From Fodinibius halophilus (GTDB taxonomy: Bacteria > Bacteroidota > Rhodothermia > Balneolales > Balneolaceae): a stretch of 64,000 nucleotides of DNA. Below, in pieces: positions 53,652-62,347 of the stretch. The notes beneath the pieces are model-generated. The model was not told the origin of the DNA, did no database searches, and was given only the letters and a program-made list of their open reading frames with translations. Each line of letters opens with the position of its first letter. Position 1 is the first letter of the stretch. The stretch is taken from the NCBI RefSeq assembly GCF_011059105.1, contig NZ_JAALLS010000017.1, forward strand, positions 1 to 64,000. The letters are read 5' to 3'. A program made the translations under genes and the position numbers.

Positions 53652-56081
53652 TTAATTTAAGGTGATGGTATAATGCAGAGAGTCAGTAGCGGTAGGAGGT
53701 TGCCGCATAAACCAAAGTGGAAACAGTTCCCCATCTCTCCATTCATCAATCATATTGTCGTAATATTTTGAGCCGGGATTGCCGGATTGACCGCCGGGAT
53801 AGATGCCCCATCCTTTTATTTCAGGGCCTAGTTGTACTACCATGCGCCAAGAAGGGCCGTGGCTGCCGCGTATTGCATTCACTGATTCTCCACCTCCCCC
53901 CGTGAATACATTCTCGCGGCCCAGTCCGGGTAGTCGACCCACATGACGTATGTCGGTATCATTAATATAGCCCCATTTCCAGCTGTCTCCCCAATCACCG
54001 TGTTTATTCTGAAGTGATAATATCGCTTGGTTGAATGACCGGTTGATCAGTTGTTTGAGCGTTTCTTTTTCCGGGGTATTGATATTGTCGTACCATTTGC
54101 TGGATGAGTTATTATGCAGAAATGTAACTACTTGATCCCGACTGGGCCATTCCATGGGGATATCTGTCTGTTGATATTCATCACTCCATATTGCCTCATA
54201 AAGCTCATCCCACCAAGCGTTAAAAAGAGAGGGCGCTATAAGTTCGCCCTTATTCTCGTACTTCCACTCTGTTAGTTCCGTTACGGCCTTTTTGTGGATA
54301 TTCGAGAGGGTATCAGTTTTTACATGTTGTAGCAGCGTAGGTAGTATGCTTTTAGCGTGATAACTAAACAGATCCATTTGCAGCTTCTGCATCTCTTTTG
54401 GGGTAATATCTTCCATAGAGGCCAGCTGCTCATTAATTCGTCGCCCGCGTTCATAGGGGGCGAAATCATCATCCAAATAATAGGGGTAAGAATCACCGGC
54501 CGGATCTTGATTAGCTGAGCTTACAAAGCCGCGATCGGGATTTTTGACGTGAGGAATCTGATCGAATGGAATCCAGCCCTGCCAGTCGTAGCTGGGATTC
54601 GAGCCATCCCCAATAAAACGTCCCTGCTCATCCCACTTAAGTGGATATTTTCCTGTTACCGTAAGAGCAATATTGGAGCTATCCGCAAATACCCAGTTTT
54701 GGGCCGGACTTTCATAATGTTGCAAAGCTTGTCGATAATCATCATAGTTATCGGCTTTATTGATATCCAGGAAGTAGCGAAGCTCATTGGATTTCTCATG
54801 GGCAATCCACTGCATCGCATGGTATTTTGGGATATTGGAGCGCATTGGTTCATCCCCTGAGGTCTGCACCACCGGCCCGTGATGGGTATAAACAACAGTG
54901 TCTGTGACTGTTGATTCGCCTTTTACCTTAATTTTTTCAACCCGTTTTGTTGTAGGATGCCATTCGCCGTCATAGTTATAATGTGAAAAGGTGGAGTCGC
55001 GAAAAGTAATTTCGTACCAGTCCCATACATCGGCCCCAACATTGGTAGTTCCCCAGGCAATGTTTTCGTTATAACCGATGATGACTGCCGGAGCGCCCGG
55101 TAAAGAAACACCCATGACATTTTGGTCCGGTCCGTGAAGTTGCAGGCTATACCAGATAGATGGCAGAGTCATATTAAGATGAGGATCATTAGCTAAAATC
55201 GGGTAGCCATTGGCCGTTTTGGATCCGCTTACAGCCCAGTTATTGCTGCCGTTATTGGGATCCGGCTGAAAAGGAGCTACCGTATCAACAATAGCGGGAG
55301 TGAATGAATGTTGGGGCTTTTCGGGGGCTTGGGATTCAAAATTCCAATCCTTGCTTTCCGGTATGATAGGGTCGTTCAAGGGAGGGCTAATATCCAATAC
55401 TTTTTTGATAAAGGAATCTCCGAAAAAAGCGCGTGTATTACTCATGCGCAGATCTGAATTGCTGCCGGCCAGCGTGTAGGTCATGTTTTTGAGTAATAAC
55501 GCCGTTTTAAGGGGTGTCCATGTTTCGGGACGGTAGTCCAAAAATTTGTACTCCAGGGGATATTCGCTGGGGTCAAGCTGATCAATCCAGGCATTAACTC
55601 CCGCCGCATAGGCTTCAACAGCCTCAGCTGTTTTGGGGTGAGCCATTAATTTTTCAAGTGCCTGTTCGGCGGCATAGTTCATACCGATATGTCGTTGGTA
55701 GCGGTCGTACTGCAGGGTTCGGGACCCCAAAATTTCAGACAAGCGACCGGCTGCAGCGTGAGTCTGGAGCTCCATTTGCCACAATCGATCCCGGGCTGTT
55801 ATATATCCTTGGGTAAAATAGAGATCATGATTGTTGGAGGCGAAGATATGGGGGATCTGGTGCTGGTCAAAAAAAACGGTCACGGAATCGGAAAGAGCTT
55901 CGCTGGCAACCGAAATTTTATGGTCAGTACGCTTAACGTTTTGGGTATTGGCCCAGAACCCCGTTTGTGGATTCCAGAATTTACCAAGCGGAGGGGCGGG
56001 GCCCAGTGGTACTGAAAGAAGCCAAAAGAAAAGTGCAGTTACAATACCGGAGATGCCAAGTTTAAGCCCCGCTTTTTTCAT
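53652..56081 (-). CDS. Penicillin acylase-family N-terminal-nucleophile hydrolase
   Basis: This is an Ntn-hydrolase precursor of 809 aa. It has an N-terminal signal or anchor segment (LGISGIVTALFFWLLSVPLG), an alpha-subunit region (DQHQIPHIFASNNHDLYFTQ, ARDRLWQMEL) and the autoprocessing site in NNGSNNWAVSGSKT, where Ser279 becomes the new N terminus of the beta chain. ILANDPHLNMTLPSIWY follows. Family members cleave amide bonds of penicillins, acyl-homoserine lactones or other acylated amines; the natural substrate is unknown. It would act in the periplasm or outside. ATG at 56081. Confidence 0.93.
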   Translation of the reverse strand: MKKAGLKLGISGIVTALFFWLLSVPLGPAPPLGKFWNPQTGFWANTQNVKRTDHKISVASEALSDSVTVFFDQHQIPHIFASNNHDLYFTQGYITARDRLWQMELQTHAAAGRLSEILGSRTLQYDRYQRHIGMNYAAEQALEKLMAHPKTAEAVEAYAAGVNAWIDQLDPSEYPLEYKFLDYRPETWTPLKTALLLKNMTYTLAGSNSDLRMSNTRAFFGDSFIKKVLDISPPLNDPIIPESKDWNFESQAPEKPQHSFTPAIVDTVAPFQPDPNNGSNNWAVSGSKTANGYPILANDPHLNMTLPSIWYSLQLHGPDQNVMGVSLPGAPAVIIGYNENIAWGTTNVGADVWDWYEITFRDSTFSHYNYDGEWHPTTKRVEKIKVKGESTVTDTVVYTHHGPVVQTSGDEPMRSNIPKYHAMQWIAHEKSNELRYFLDINKADNYDDYRQALQHYESPAQNWVFADSSNIALTVTGKYPLKWDEQGRFIGDGSNPSYDWQGWIPFDQIPHVKNPDRGFVSSANQDPAGDSYPYYLDDDFAPYERGRRINEQLASMEDITPKEMQKLQMDLFSYHAKSILPTLLQHVKTDTLSNIHKKAVTELTEWKYENKGELIAPSLFNAWWDELYEAIWSDEYQQTDIPMEWPSRDQVVTFLHNNSSSKWYDNINTPEKETLKQLINRSFNQAILSLQNKHGDWGDSWKWGYINDTDIRHVGRLPGLGRENVFTGGGGESVNAIRGSHGPSWRMVVQLGPEIKGWGIYPGGQSGNPGSKYYDNMIDEWRDGELFPLWFMRQPPTATDSLHYTITLN

Positions 56082-56143
56082 ATAGTATGTCTATTGAATT
56101 ATAGCTTAAGATCGCTCAGTATAACATGATATGTGTGACCACT

Positions 56144-57097
56144 TTACCAGAGAAGCATTTTCATGCAGAATACACTGCCGCCGCTTTTGAGAAACTCATA
56201 AGTGCTTACCTCGTGGACAGAGAACCCGTTATCCCGAAGGTTTTTATTTACATCCGTACATCCTTGCTGGATAATTACATTTCGACCGTCCGGGCAAGAA
56301 GCATTACAAGCAAATAGTTCTTCAGCTTCATATTTGGAGGCTCGTATAACGGTATCAAACATCTTATCGATCATTGCCAGTCCTTCATCGGTAAAGGCCT
56401 CAGGATAGATAAGGGCGGTATTTTCATCCAGCACACAAAGGCAGGTGTCCAGATGGTAGAACGATTCGTCGACCAATTCCACAGCAAGTACCGGGATGTC
56501 AAATTTTTCGGATATTGTATCGTAAGCTTCTAAGGACGATCGGTAACCGTATCCTCCCCACAACATACGTTTGCCGGTATGCCAGATGGCGTCGCCGCAT
56601 CCTTCAAAATCGCTGATCTTATCTTCATCAAAATAGCAGATTTCGTAGCCGTGCTGGCGGTACCACTGTTCGATGTAAGGAACCTCATCTTTGCGCTCAT
56701 CAGCATGCATAATGCTCATAAAAACATGTCGCTTGCCATCTTCATCAATGTAAGGGAGACTCTGGTTGGCACAAAAGACCATGTCGGGTAATCCCTCTTG
56801 GTCTTCAATAACATGCACGTTCATCCCTACCTGGTTAAAGAGAGAGCGAACCAGCTCCCATTCGTTATTTGCCTCAATTTTGTCAACCTTTCCTACTTGG
56901 TCTGCCATATGCGGATTGATGACATAATCTACCGAGAAGTGCAGGGGGCGTACCATAAGCACGTCCGTTGGTAATGGCATGTCGGAGATATCTCCGGTAG
57001 TAAAATCGAGTTGGTCAGCGGATGTAATGACTTGGCCCATAGGTAAATCAATTATTTCAATTGAAGTGAATTTAGATCTCTTTCGTTTTTTGGACAT
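56144..57097 (-). CDS. Amidinotransferase-fold enzyme (arginine deiminase/DDAH-related)
   Basis: This 317-aa protein belongs to the guanidino-group modifying superfamily. Seen are DMVFCANQSLPY, FEGCGDAIWHTG (substrate-binding acidic residues) and FYHLDTCLCVL (catalytic His region). The C-terminal SGGSVFCMKMLLW contains the nucleophile Cys. Length and motifs suit the arginine-deiminase-related / DDAH group acting on arginine-like compounds. It is not a full arginine deiminase. No arc genes are adjacent. ATG at 57097. Confidence 0.85.
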   Translation of the reverse strand: MSKKRKRSKFTSIEIIDLPMGQVITSADQLDFTTGDISDMPLPTDVLMVRPLHFSVDYVINPHMADQVGKVDKIEANNEWELVRSLFNQVGMNVHVIEDQEGLPDMVFCANQSLPYIDEDGKRHVFMSIMHADERKDEVPYIEQWYRQHGYEICYFDEDKISDFEGCGDAIWHTGKRMLWGGYGYRSSLEAYDTISEKFDIPVLAVELVDESFYHLDTCLCVLDENTALIYPEAFTDEGLAMIDKMFDTVIRASKYEAEELFACNASCPDGRNVIIQQGCTDVNKNLRDNGFSVHEVSTYEFLKSGGSVFCMKMLLW

Positions 57098-57283
57098 GAA
57101 AGATAATCATTTGTAGCAAAGAATAAACTATTGGTGTTAAAAACTCACAGGTAATTTTGTTTTTCACTTTCAGTTGATGGGATAGTACTCTGTGTCCGGT
57201 TAGATATTAAACTTAAATATTGCTCGTTTTTACCTATCATTAGATGAAGGTATAACAGTGTCAACTGATATTTGTAGGATACT

Positions 57284-58204
57284 ATGCTATTAGATCATGA
57301 ACTCTTATCGCAATTAGCGCCCCTGGAATTGAGAGCCCGTAAAATTGTTGAAGGATTTATTTCAGGCCTACATAAAAGTCCACACCACGGCTTTAGCGTG
57401 GAGTTTGCCGAGCATCGGCCCTATAATCCCGGAGATGAGATTAAGCACATCGATTGGAAGGTGTTTGCAAAGACCGAACGCCTCTTCGTTAAGAAATATG
57501 AAGAGGAGACGAATCTGCGCTGCTATGTCATTTTGGATACAAGTAGCTCCATGTTTTATAAATATTTTAGTCCATGGTCCAAGTTGCGATATGCTATCCA
57601 TTTTGCCTCCTCGTTGATGTACCTGATGAATAGGCAGAGCGATGCTTGCGGGCTGGTGACCTTTAGTGATGGTATTGAACATTTTATTCCGGCCAAGTCT
57701 TCCTATTCGCATCTGCGAATGTTGTTTTCGGAGTTTGAAAATTTGCTCCAGAAAGAAGAGGAGGGGGTAGAAGAGCATCGTAAGACCGCAACAGCCCAGA
57801 TTATTCACGAGGTTGCTGAGCGTCTTAACCACCGAAGCCTGGTGGTAGTATTAACCGACCTCTTTGAAAATGTGGATAAACATGACCAGCTTATTTCATC
57901 GTTGAAGCACTTACGTCATCGCAAGCATGAAGTACTATTATTTAATGTGCTTGAGCAGAAGAGTGAGCGAGAGCTCGATTTTTCTGATCGACGTTTAATG
58001 ATGCAGGATATGGAAACCGGCGCGCAGATGGAAGTAAAACCGGCACAGATCAGGGAGGAGTATAAAAGGAAAATCGAGGAGCTTACCCATCGATTTAAGA
58101 TGGCATGCAGTGAATTTCAAATTGATTTCGATCAGCTAGATACGCAAAGTGAATTTGATCTGGCTCTGCTTTCATATCTAAATAAAAGAAAACGCCTGGG
58201 ATGA
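57284..58204 (+). CDS. DUF58 protein (MoxR-operon type, vWA-like)
   Basis: The N terminus and the block FVEFAEHRPYNPGDEIKHIDWK-like (VEFAEHRPYNPGDEIKHIDW, from residue 39) are diagnostic of DUF58, and the middle has a vWA-like metal site DTSSSMFY. Such genes normally accompany MoxR ATPases and other vWA genes, none of which is present here. Length of 306 aa is typical. The role, probably in assembly of enzymes or surface complexes, is unknown. ATG at 57284. Confidence 0.88.
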   Translation: MLLDHELLSQLAPLELRARKIVEGFISGLHKSPHHGFSVEFAEHRPYNPGDEIKHIDWKVFAKTERLFVKKYEEETNLRCYVILDTSSSMFYKYFSPWSKLRYAIHFASSLMYLMNRQSDACGLVTFSDGIEHFIPAKSSYSHLRMLFSEFENLLQKEEEGVEEHRKTATAQIIHEVAERLNHRSLVVVLTDLFENVDKHDQLISSLKHLRHRKHEVLLFNVLEQKSERELDFSDRRLMMQDMETGAQMEVKPAQIREEYKRKIEELTHRFKMACSEFQIDFDQLDTQSEFDLALLSYLNKRKRLG

Positions 58205-58385
58205 GTTCATTGCTTTAGTTTAAGCACTTAAGTGCAGGATAAAGTCAGGTTAGGACATAGGCTTGCTCTCGAGCGAATTATCATATCTTTGTGTAGTTTC
58301 ATCAATAAGATTAGCTAGCCGGCAGCTCGGTGTTTTAGTGATAGTTCTTAGCTTGTCATTATGGGTAGGTTGACCCACACCTGTC

Positions 58386-58412
58386 CTCTCCCTACTCGCC
58401 GCAGGGAGAGGG
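58386..58412. repeat. Palindrome CCTCTCCCT...AGGGAGAGG
   Basis: Nine bases pair perfectly around a 9-base centre, and a second perfect hairpin CTTCCCCTAC/GTAGGGGAAG lies at 58504-58525. Both have the look of REP-type repeats. They bracket an 88-base stretch upstream of the tandem array and mark this 800-base gap as a repeat insertion zone. Confidence 0.75.
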
Positions 58413-58524
58413 ACGTCTGTCTGCATTCCGTGCTGGGCAAAAGCACATATCTTTTCGGGGAATCTCAGCCAAAATTCAAGCGCAAGACGTTTTTAAAAAG
58501 TCTCTTCCCCTACGGGTAGGGGAA

Positions 58525-58720
58525 GAACAAGAGGGGGTCAGAACCAACTCAATACTCCCAGTCTCACATCTCGGAGGCAAAAGAACAAGATGGGGTCCGA
58601 ACCAACTCAATACTCCCAGTCTCACATCTCGGAGGCAAAAGAACAAGATGGGGTCAGAACCAACTCAATACTCACAGTCTCACATCTCGTAGGCAAAAGA
58701 ACAAGATGGGGTCAGAAAAT
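58525..58720. repeat. 58-bp tandem repeat, about 3.4 copies
   Basis: Three full copies start at 58525, 58583 and 58641, with a partial copy from 58699. They differ by single substitutions (for example GAGGGGGTC against GATGGGGTC). Each includes CCAACTCAATACTCCCAGTC and TCACATCTCGGAGGC. There are no variable spacers, so it is not a CRISPR array. 58721-58798 and 58937-59013 hold no recognisable gene. Confidence 0.9.
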
Positions 58721-58798
58721 AACAAGCACCCGAACCTGCTAAATGTATAGCCCTTTCTTATCGCGCCCAGAATCCAACTTTTGATTATTGATATAAAA

Positions 58799-58936
58799 GG
58801 GAGCTTTGCAAAACTCGGTATGTCATCCTGAATTCAGTTCAGGATCTCGGTTTTAATGCTAATAACTGTATATGAGATGCTGATCCGCCAGCCGGCGGAC
58901 AGCATGACAAGATGTGACTAGTTTCGCAAAGTCCCC
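58799..58936. mobile_element. Element C (MITE-like), diverged copy
   Basis: It begins GGGAGCTTTGCAAAAC and ends GTTTCGCAAAGTCCCC, the same inverted ends as 10040-10167 and 41296-41424, around a different interior. The interior carries GTCATCCTGAATTCAG and a CCGCCAGCCGGCGG palindrome. No clear target duplication is seen. Confidence 0.65.
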
Positions 58937-59013
58937 AAATATTAAGTCGACATGTCTTAGTTCTTCCATTTCTCTTTGAAAACTACAGTGGATATTGGCG
59001 ACCACTGTGATCA

Positions 59014-59808
59014 CTATGTTACTTCCATTTGGCGAAGAATTTTATTGAAGATGGTGGGCACCAATCTCTTTAGATAGATTCCCCAAATTTCTTTGCCGCC
59101 GATATAGATCTCTTCCTTTTCGGCCTCAATTTTAGGAAGCAGCTTTTGGGCAAACTTTGTAGGTGACATGCCGTGCTGTTGTCCTTTACCCATCTGATTG
59201 TGCTTGCTGCCATCTCCCTCAAGTGCATTCTTGGTAACATCCGTTTTGATATAGCCCGGACAAACGAGAGAAACGCGGATGTTATCTTTATGCACTTCTT
59301 GGCGCAGGCTGTCAAAGTAGCCGTGCAGGGCATGTTTGGAAGCCGCATAGCTGGAGCGCAGACGGGTACCAAACTTTCCCATCACGCTGCTGGTAACAAT
59401 GATATGACCTGTTTGGCGATCGATCATTGAGGGCAGTACGGTTTTGGTAAGCGCCACAGAGCCAAAAAAGTTAATCTCCATTACCTTTCTTGTGACCTCC
59501 ATGTCAGTTTCTGTGACCTTTGAACGCTGGCTGATTCCACCATTGTTAAAGAGATAATCGATTTGTCCAAACGTATCGAGGGCTTGGCGGGCTTTCTCGG
59601 GAAGAGCCTCGGCTTCGGCAAGGTCTATGGGTAAAATATGGATATTCGAGGTATCGCCCCGGCAGTTGTCTTTGACGTTTTGTAGAACATTTTGCCGACG
59701 GGAGGATAAAATAAGCTTTGCTCCCTTTTCATGGAGAGCGTAAACCAGTGCTTCACCAATTCCCGATGAGGCCCCGGTAATCCATGCTACTTTGTTTTCA
59801 AAAGACAT
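59014..59808 (-). CDS. Short-chain dehydrogenase/reductase
   Basis: This is a classical SDR with TGASSGIG (NAD(P) motif, residues 11-18), the NNGG motif (LFNNGGISQ), the catalytic Ser in VTSSVMG and YAASK containing the Tyr-Lys pair. At 264 aa with a slightly long C-terminal tail it resembles the DHRS7-like group. The redox substrate is unknown. ATG at 59808. It is separated from the two-component pair by 176 bases and read in the opposite direction. Confidence 0.9.
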   Translation of the reverse strand: MSFENKVAWITGASSGIGEALVYALHEKGAKLILSSRRQNVLQNVKDNCRGDTSNIHILPIDLAEAEALPEKARQALDTFGQIDYLFNNGGISQRSKVTETDMEVTRKVMEINFFGSVALTKTVLPSMIDRQTGHIIVTSSVMGKFGTRLRSSYAASKHALHGYFDSLRQEVHKDNIRVSLVCPGYIKTDVTKNALEGDGSKHNQMGKGQQHGMSPTKFAQKLLPKIEAEKEEIYIGGKEIWGIYLKRLVPTIFNKILRQMEVT

Positions 59809-59984
59809 TTTAGTGTATGCAACTATAATTATGTGTTCTGTTTAAAATGCTGAATCCAAATCAGCATGACAAGGGCTTATTAAGTTCTGTTCAGATACTG
59901 TGTAAAGTTTCATATTTTATTGCGGACAACGATTTATTCATAACTCCTGTTTTGATCTCATTCTTCTAAGAAAAAAATATTATT

Positions 59985-60686
59985 GTGAAACCGAAGCACA
60001 GCATATTATTAGTTGAGGACGAAGAGGAATCGGCTGAGATGTTAGCCAATTTCCTTGAGATGAATGACTATGAAGTATTAGTAGCGCACGAAGGTAACAG
60101 AGCGCTAGAACTTATCGAAGAACATGCCGGTGAAATTCATTTGGCTATTCTTGATATTATGGTTCCCAATGTTGACGGTAAGGAAATTTGTCGACATATC
60201 CGAAAGCATCCGGTATTAAATGACATTCCGGTTATTTTTCTAACAGCCAAGGATGAGGAGCAGGATGAGATTGAGGGACTGGAGCTGGGAGCAGACGATT
60301 ATATTCCCAAGCCGGCCAGTTTAAATTTGGTCAAAGCGCATGTCGAATCGTTGCTTCGCCGCCAAAATCCCCAAAAAGCTAACTGGCTGCAATATGGTGA
60401 TACCTATCTGGACACCGATGCCAAAGAATTATATGTGGATGATGAGAAGATTGAGCTTACCTCTACGGAATACACCCTTATTGAGCTGTTCTATAAAAAT
60501 CCCAAGCGTGTGTACACCCGCCAGGAGATTTTAGAGCATATCACTGAAGAAGATCGTTTTGTGTTTGATCGCACGGTAGATGTGCACGTAAAGAATTTAA
60601 GGCTCAAGATGGGAGATGCAGGAAAAGTAATTAAAACCTACCGTGGTATTGGTTATGGATTAAACCGTGAGATTGTAAAGGTATAG
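59985..60686 (+). CDS. OmpR/PhoB-family response regulator
   Basis: The receiver domain has the acidic pocket EDEEE (11-15), the phospho-acceptor Asp57 in LAILDIMVPN, the Thr of FLTAK and Lys109 in DDYIPKP. The C-terminal winged helix (ELTSTEYTLIELF ... VDVHVKNLRLKMG ... TYRGIGYGL) is of the PhoB type. The start is GTG at 59985. The histidine kinase follows after 102 bases, making a cognate pair. Target genes are not indicated. Confidence 0.96.
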   Translation: MKPKHSILLVEDEEESAEMLANFLEMNDYEVLVAHEGNRALELIEEHAGEIHLAILDIMVPNVDGKEICRHIRKHPVLNDIPVIFLTAKDEEQDEIEGLELGADDYIPKPASLNLVKAHVESLLRRQNPQKANWLQYGDTYLDTDAKELYVDDEKIELTSTEYTLIELFYKNPKRVYTRQEILEHITEEDRFVFDRTVDVHVKNLRLKMGDAGKVIKTYRGIGYGLNREIVKV

Positions 60687-60694
60687 ATGGGGCT

Positions 60695-60713
60695 GCCGGA
60701 AATCAGTTCCGGC
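60695..60713 (+). terminator. Weak intrinsic terminator or intercistronic hairpin
   Basis: GCCGGAA and TTCCGGC pair around ATCAG, then TTATTCTTCTTC. It lies between the response regulator and the kinase and might reduce read-through into the kinase. Confidence 0.5.
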
Positions 60714-60788
60714 TTATTCTTCTTCATAGCTGCTGAAGAGTTTTGTAATGAAAAGTAACTATTTAAATATGATGAACCCGGTATTTCA

Positions 60789-62186
60789 ATGAGCATACGT
60801 TCGAAATTAGCATGGACTTTTATTTTGCTTCTGATTTTTGGAATCACTTCTATCAGCAGTTACTCTATTGTTTTTATCCGCGATTATTTACTTGAGGAGG
60901 GGCGCGAGGAGATGGAGCAGGATACGCGCTGGCTGTCGATCACGGTGGCAAATTTGGCCGAAAACGAAACTTTGGATAAGCGCCTTGCTTCTGCTGCCAA
61001 AACATCGGGTTACCAGCTGGCTGTATATGATTCTACGGGTACGCTACTGGATTCGTATAGTAATAATGACTCTGCTTTTAGTCCCGATCGCCAGCTGACG
61101 GCCGGCATCATGAAAAGCCTGGAAGCACGCGCAGCACTTCCGCTGTTACCTGCTGATGAAGAATCTGAAACCTTAACCAGCTATATCGCTATTCCGGCAT
61201 CGGGGAGCTCAGTACAATACTTGCTTGCCAGCCAGCTTAAAGATCAAATATATGCCCCTATTAAAACCATTCGATGGATAATATATTATGGGATGTTTAT
61301 CTCTATCGGCTTGGTGGTAATTGTAAGTCTTTGGATCTCGCGCTATTTGACGAAGCCGATAACGCAGATCAAAAATGCTGCCCAGGATATTGCCGACGGA
61401 AATGTAGATCGGCAGATCGATATTAAAAGGCGTGATGAATTTGGAACGCTGGCTGATTCATTAAATCAGATGGCTTCAAAGCTGCGGGCTGATACGCTGC
61501 AGATTAAGCAGTTTGCTGAAAAGCAGCGCCAGTTTTTTGCTGATATCACCCATGAGATTCGAAACCCCCTGCATACCATATCGGGGGCACTGGAAATGTT
61601 GCAGCTTCCCGATTTAGATCCTCAAAAGGAGAAGAAGTATATTCGATCTGCCAGGAGGCAAACAGATCGGATTTCTCATCTCTTTAAAAATTTGAAAAAC
61701 CTACAGCGCTATGATTCGGATGAGTATTTCATAGAGAAGCAGGAGTTTGACTTGGCACCTATTGCTGAACATATGGAGGAGATCTATGATGAGCGTGCCG
61801 AAGTGAAAGGTATTGATTTGGAACTTGATCAACATTCGTGCACGGTTATCGGTGATCCGGCTAAGATAGAACAGGTGATCGATAACCTGATATCAAATGC
61901 ACTGAAGTATACCAACGAGGGAACCGTACGACTACGGTACAAATCTGATAGCGAGAAGGTTAATATCGTTGTAGAAGATGATGGTATAGGCATCTCGGAA
62001 GAACATCTGAATAGGTTGTTTGATCGGTTTTACCGAACAGATAAGGCACGATCGCGTGACAAAGGAGGAACGGGGCTTGGCTTGGCCGTAGTAAAAAGTA
62101 TTATGGACGGGCATGGAGCCGATATTAAGGTTGAAAGTGAAGTTGGTGAGGGTACACGATTTTCATTTGAGCTTCAGAAGGCTTAG
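60789..62186 (+). CDS. Membrane sensor histidine kinase
   Basis: The N-terminal TM segment (LAWTFILLLIFGITSISSYS) is followed by a periplasmic sensor (~40-160), a second TM (IIYYGMFISIGLVVIVSLWI) and a HAMP domain (YLTKPITQIKNAAQDIADG). The H-box is FADITHEIRNPLHT with phospho-acceptor His255. The ATPase has a DNLISNALKYT N-box, EDDGIGI and GGTGLGLAVVKSIM. It is typical of the PhoR/VanS class and partners the regulator in front of it. The signal is unknown. Confidence 0.95.
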   Translation: MSIRSKLAWTFILLLIFGITSISSYSIVFIRDYLLEEGREEMEQDTRWLSITVANLAENETLDKRLASAAKTSGYQLAVYDSTGTLLDSYSNNDSAFSPDRQLTAGIMKSLEARAALPLLPADEESETLTSYIAIPASGSSVQYLLASQLKDQIYAPIKTIRWIIYYGMFISIGLVVIVSLWISRYLTKPITQIKNAAQDIADGNVDRQIDIKRRDEFGTLADSLNQMASKLRADTLQIKQFAEKQRQFFADITHEIRNPLHTISGALEMLQLPDLDPQKEKKYIRSARRQTDRISHLFKNLKNLQRYDSDEYFIEKQEFDLAPIAEHMEEIYDERAEVKGIDLELDQHSCTVIGDPAKIEQVIDNLISNALKYTNEGTVRLRYKSDSEKVNIVVEDDGIGISEEHLNRLFDRFYRTDKARSRDKGGTGLGLAVVKSIMDGHGADIKVESEVGEGTRFSFELQKA

Positions 62187-62221
62187 TACTGCCAGTATGA
62201 TAGACTCGTTCTAAATAAAAT

Positions 62222-62335
62222 ATGAGTCCTTTTCTTCAAATTCCCTTCATAAAGATTGAGTTTCTTTACCCTGATGAACAGGTGACTAGTATATCGCTTG
62301 AAGAAATTGATAATTGGCATTGGGTGCCAGAGTAA
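62222..62335 (+). CDS. Possible 37-aa ORF between kinase and hemH
   Basis: A short ATG frame (MSPFLQIPFIKIEFLYPDEQ...) ends with TAA 12 bases before the hemH start. It has no recognised motif and could be a leader or a chance frame. Its codon use resembles the neighbours. Confidence 0.3.
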   Translation: MSPFLQIPFIKIEFLYPDEQVTSISLEEIDNWHWVPE

Positions 62336-62347
62336 AAAAGAGTTAAA

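Noticed and set aside
58525-58720. Possible CRISPR array
   Set aside because: The units are contiguous 58-bp tandem repeats with no unique spacers, and no cas gene is present.
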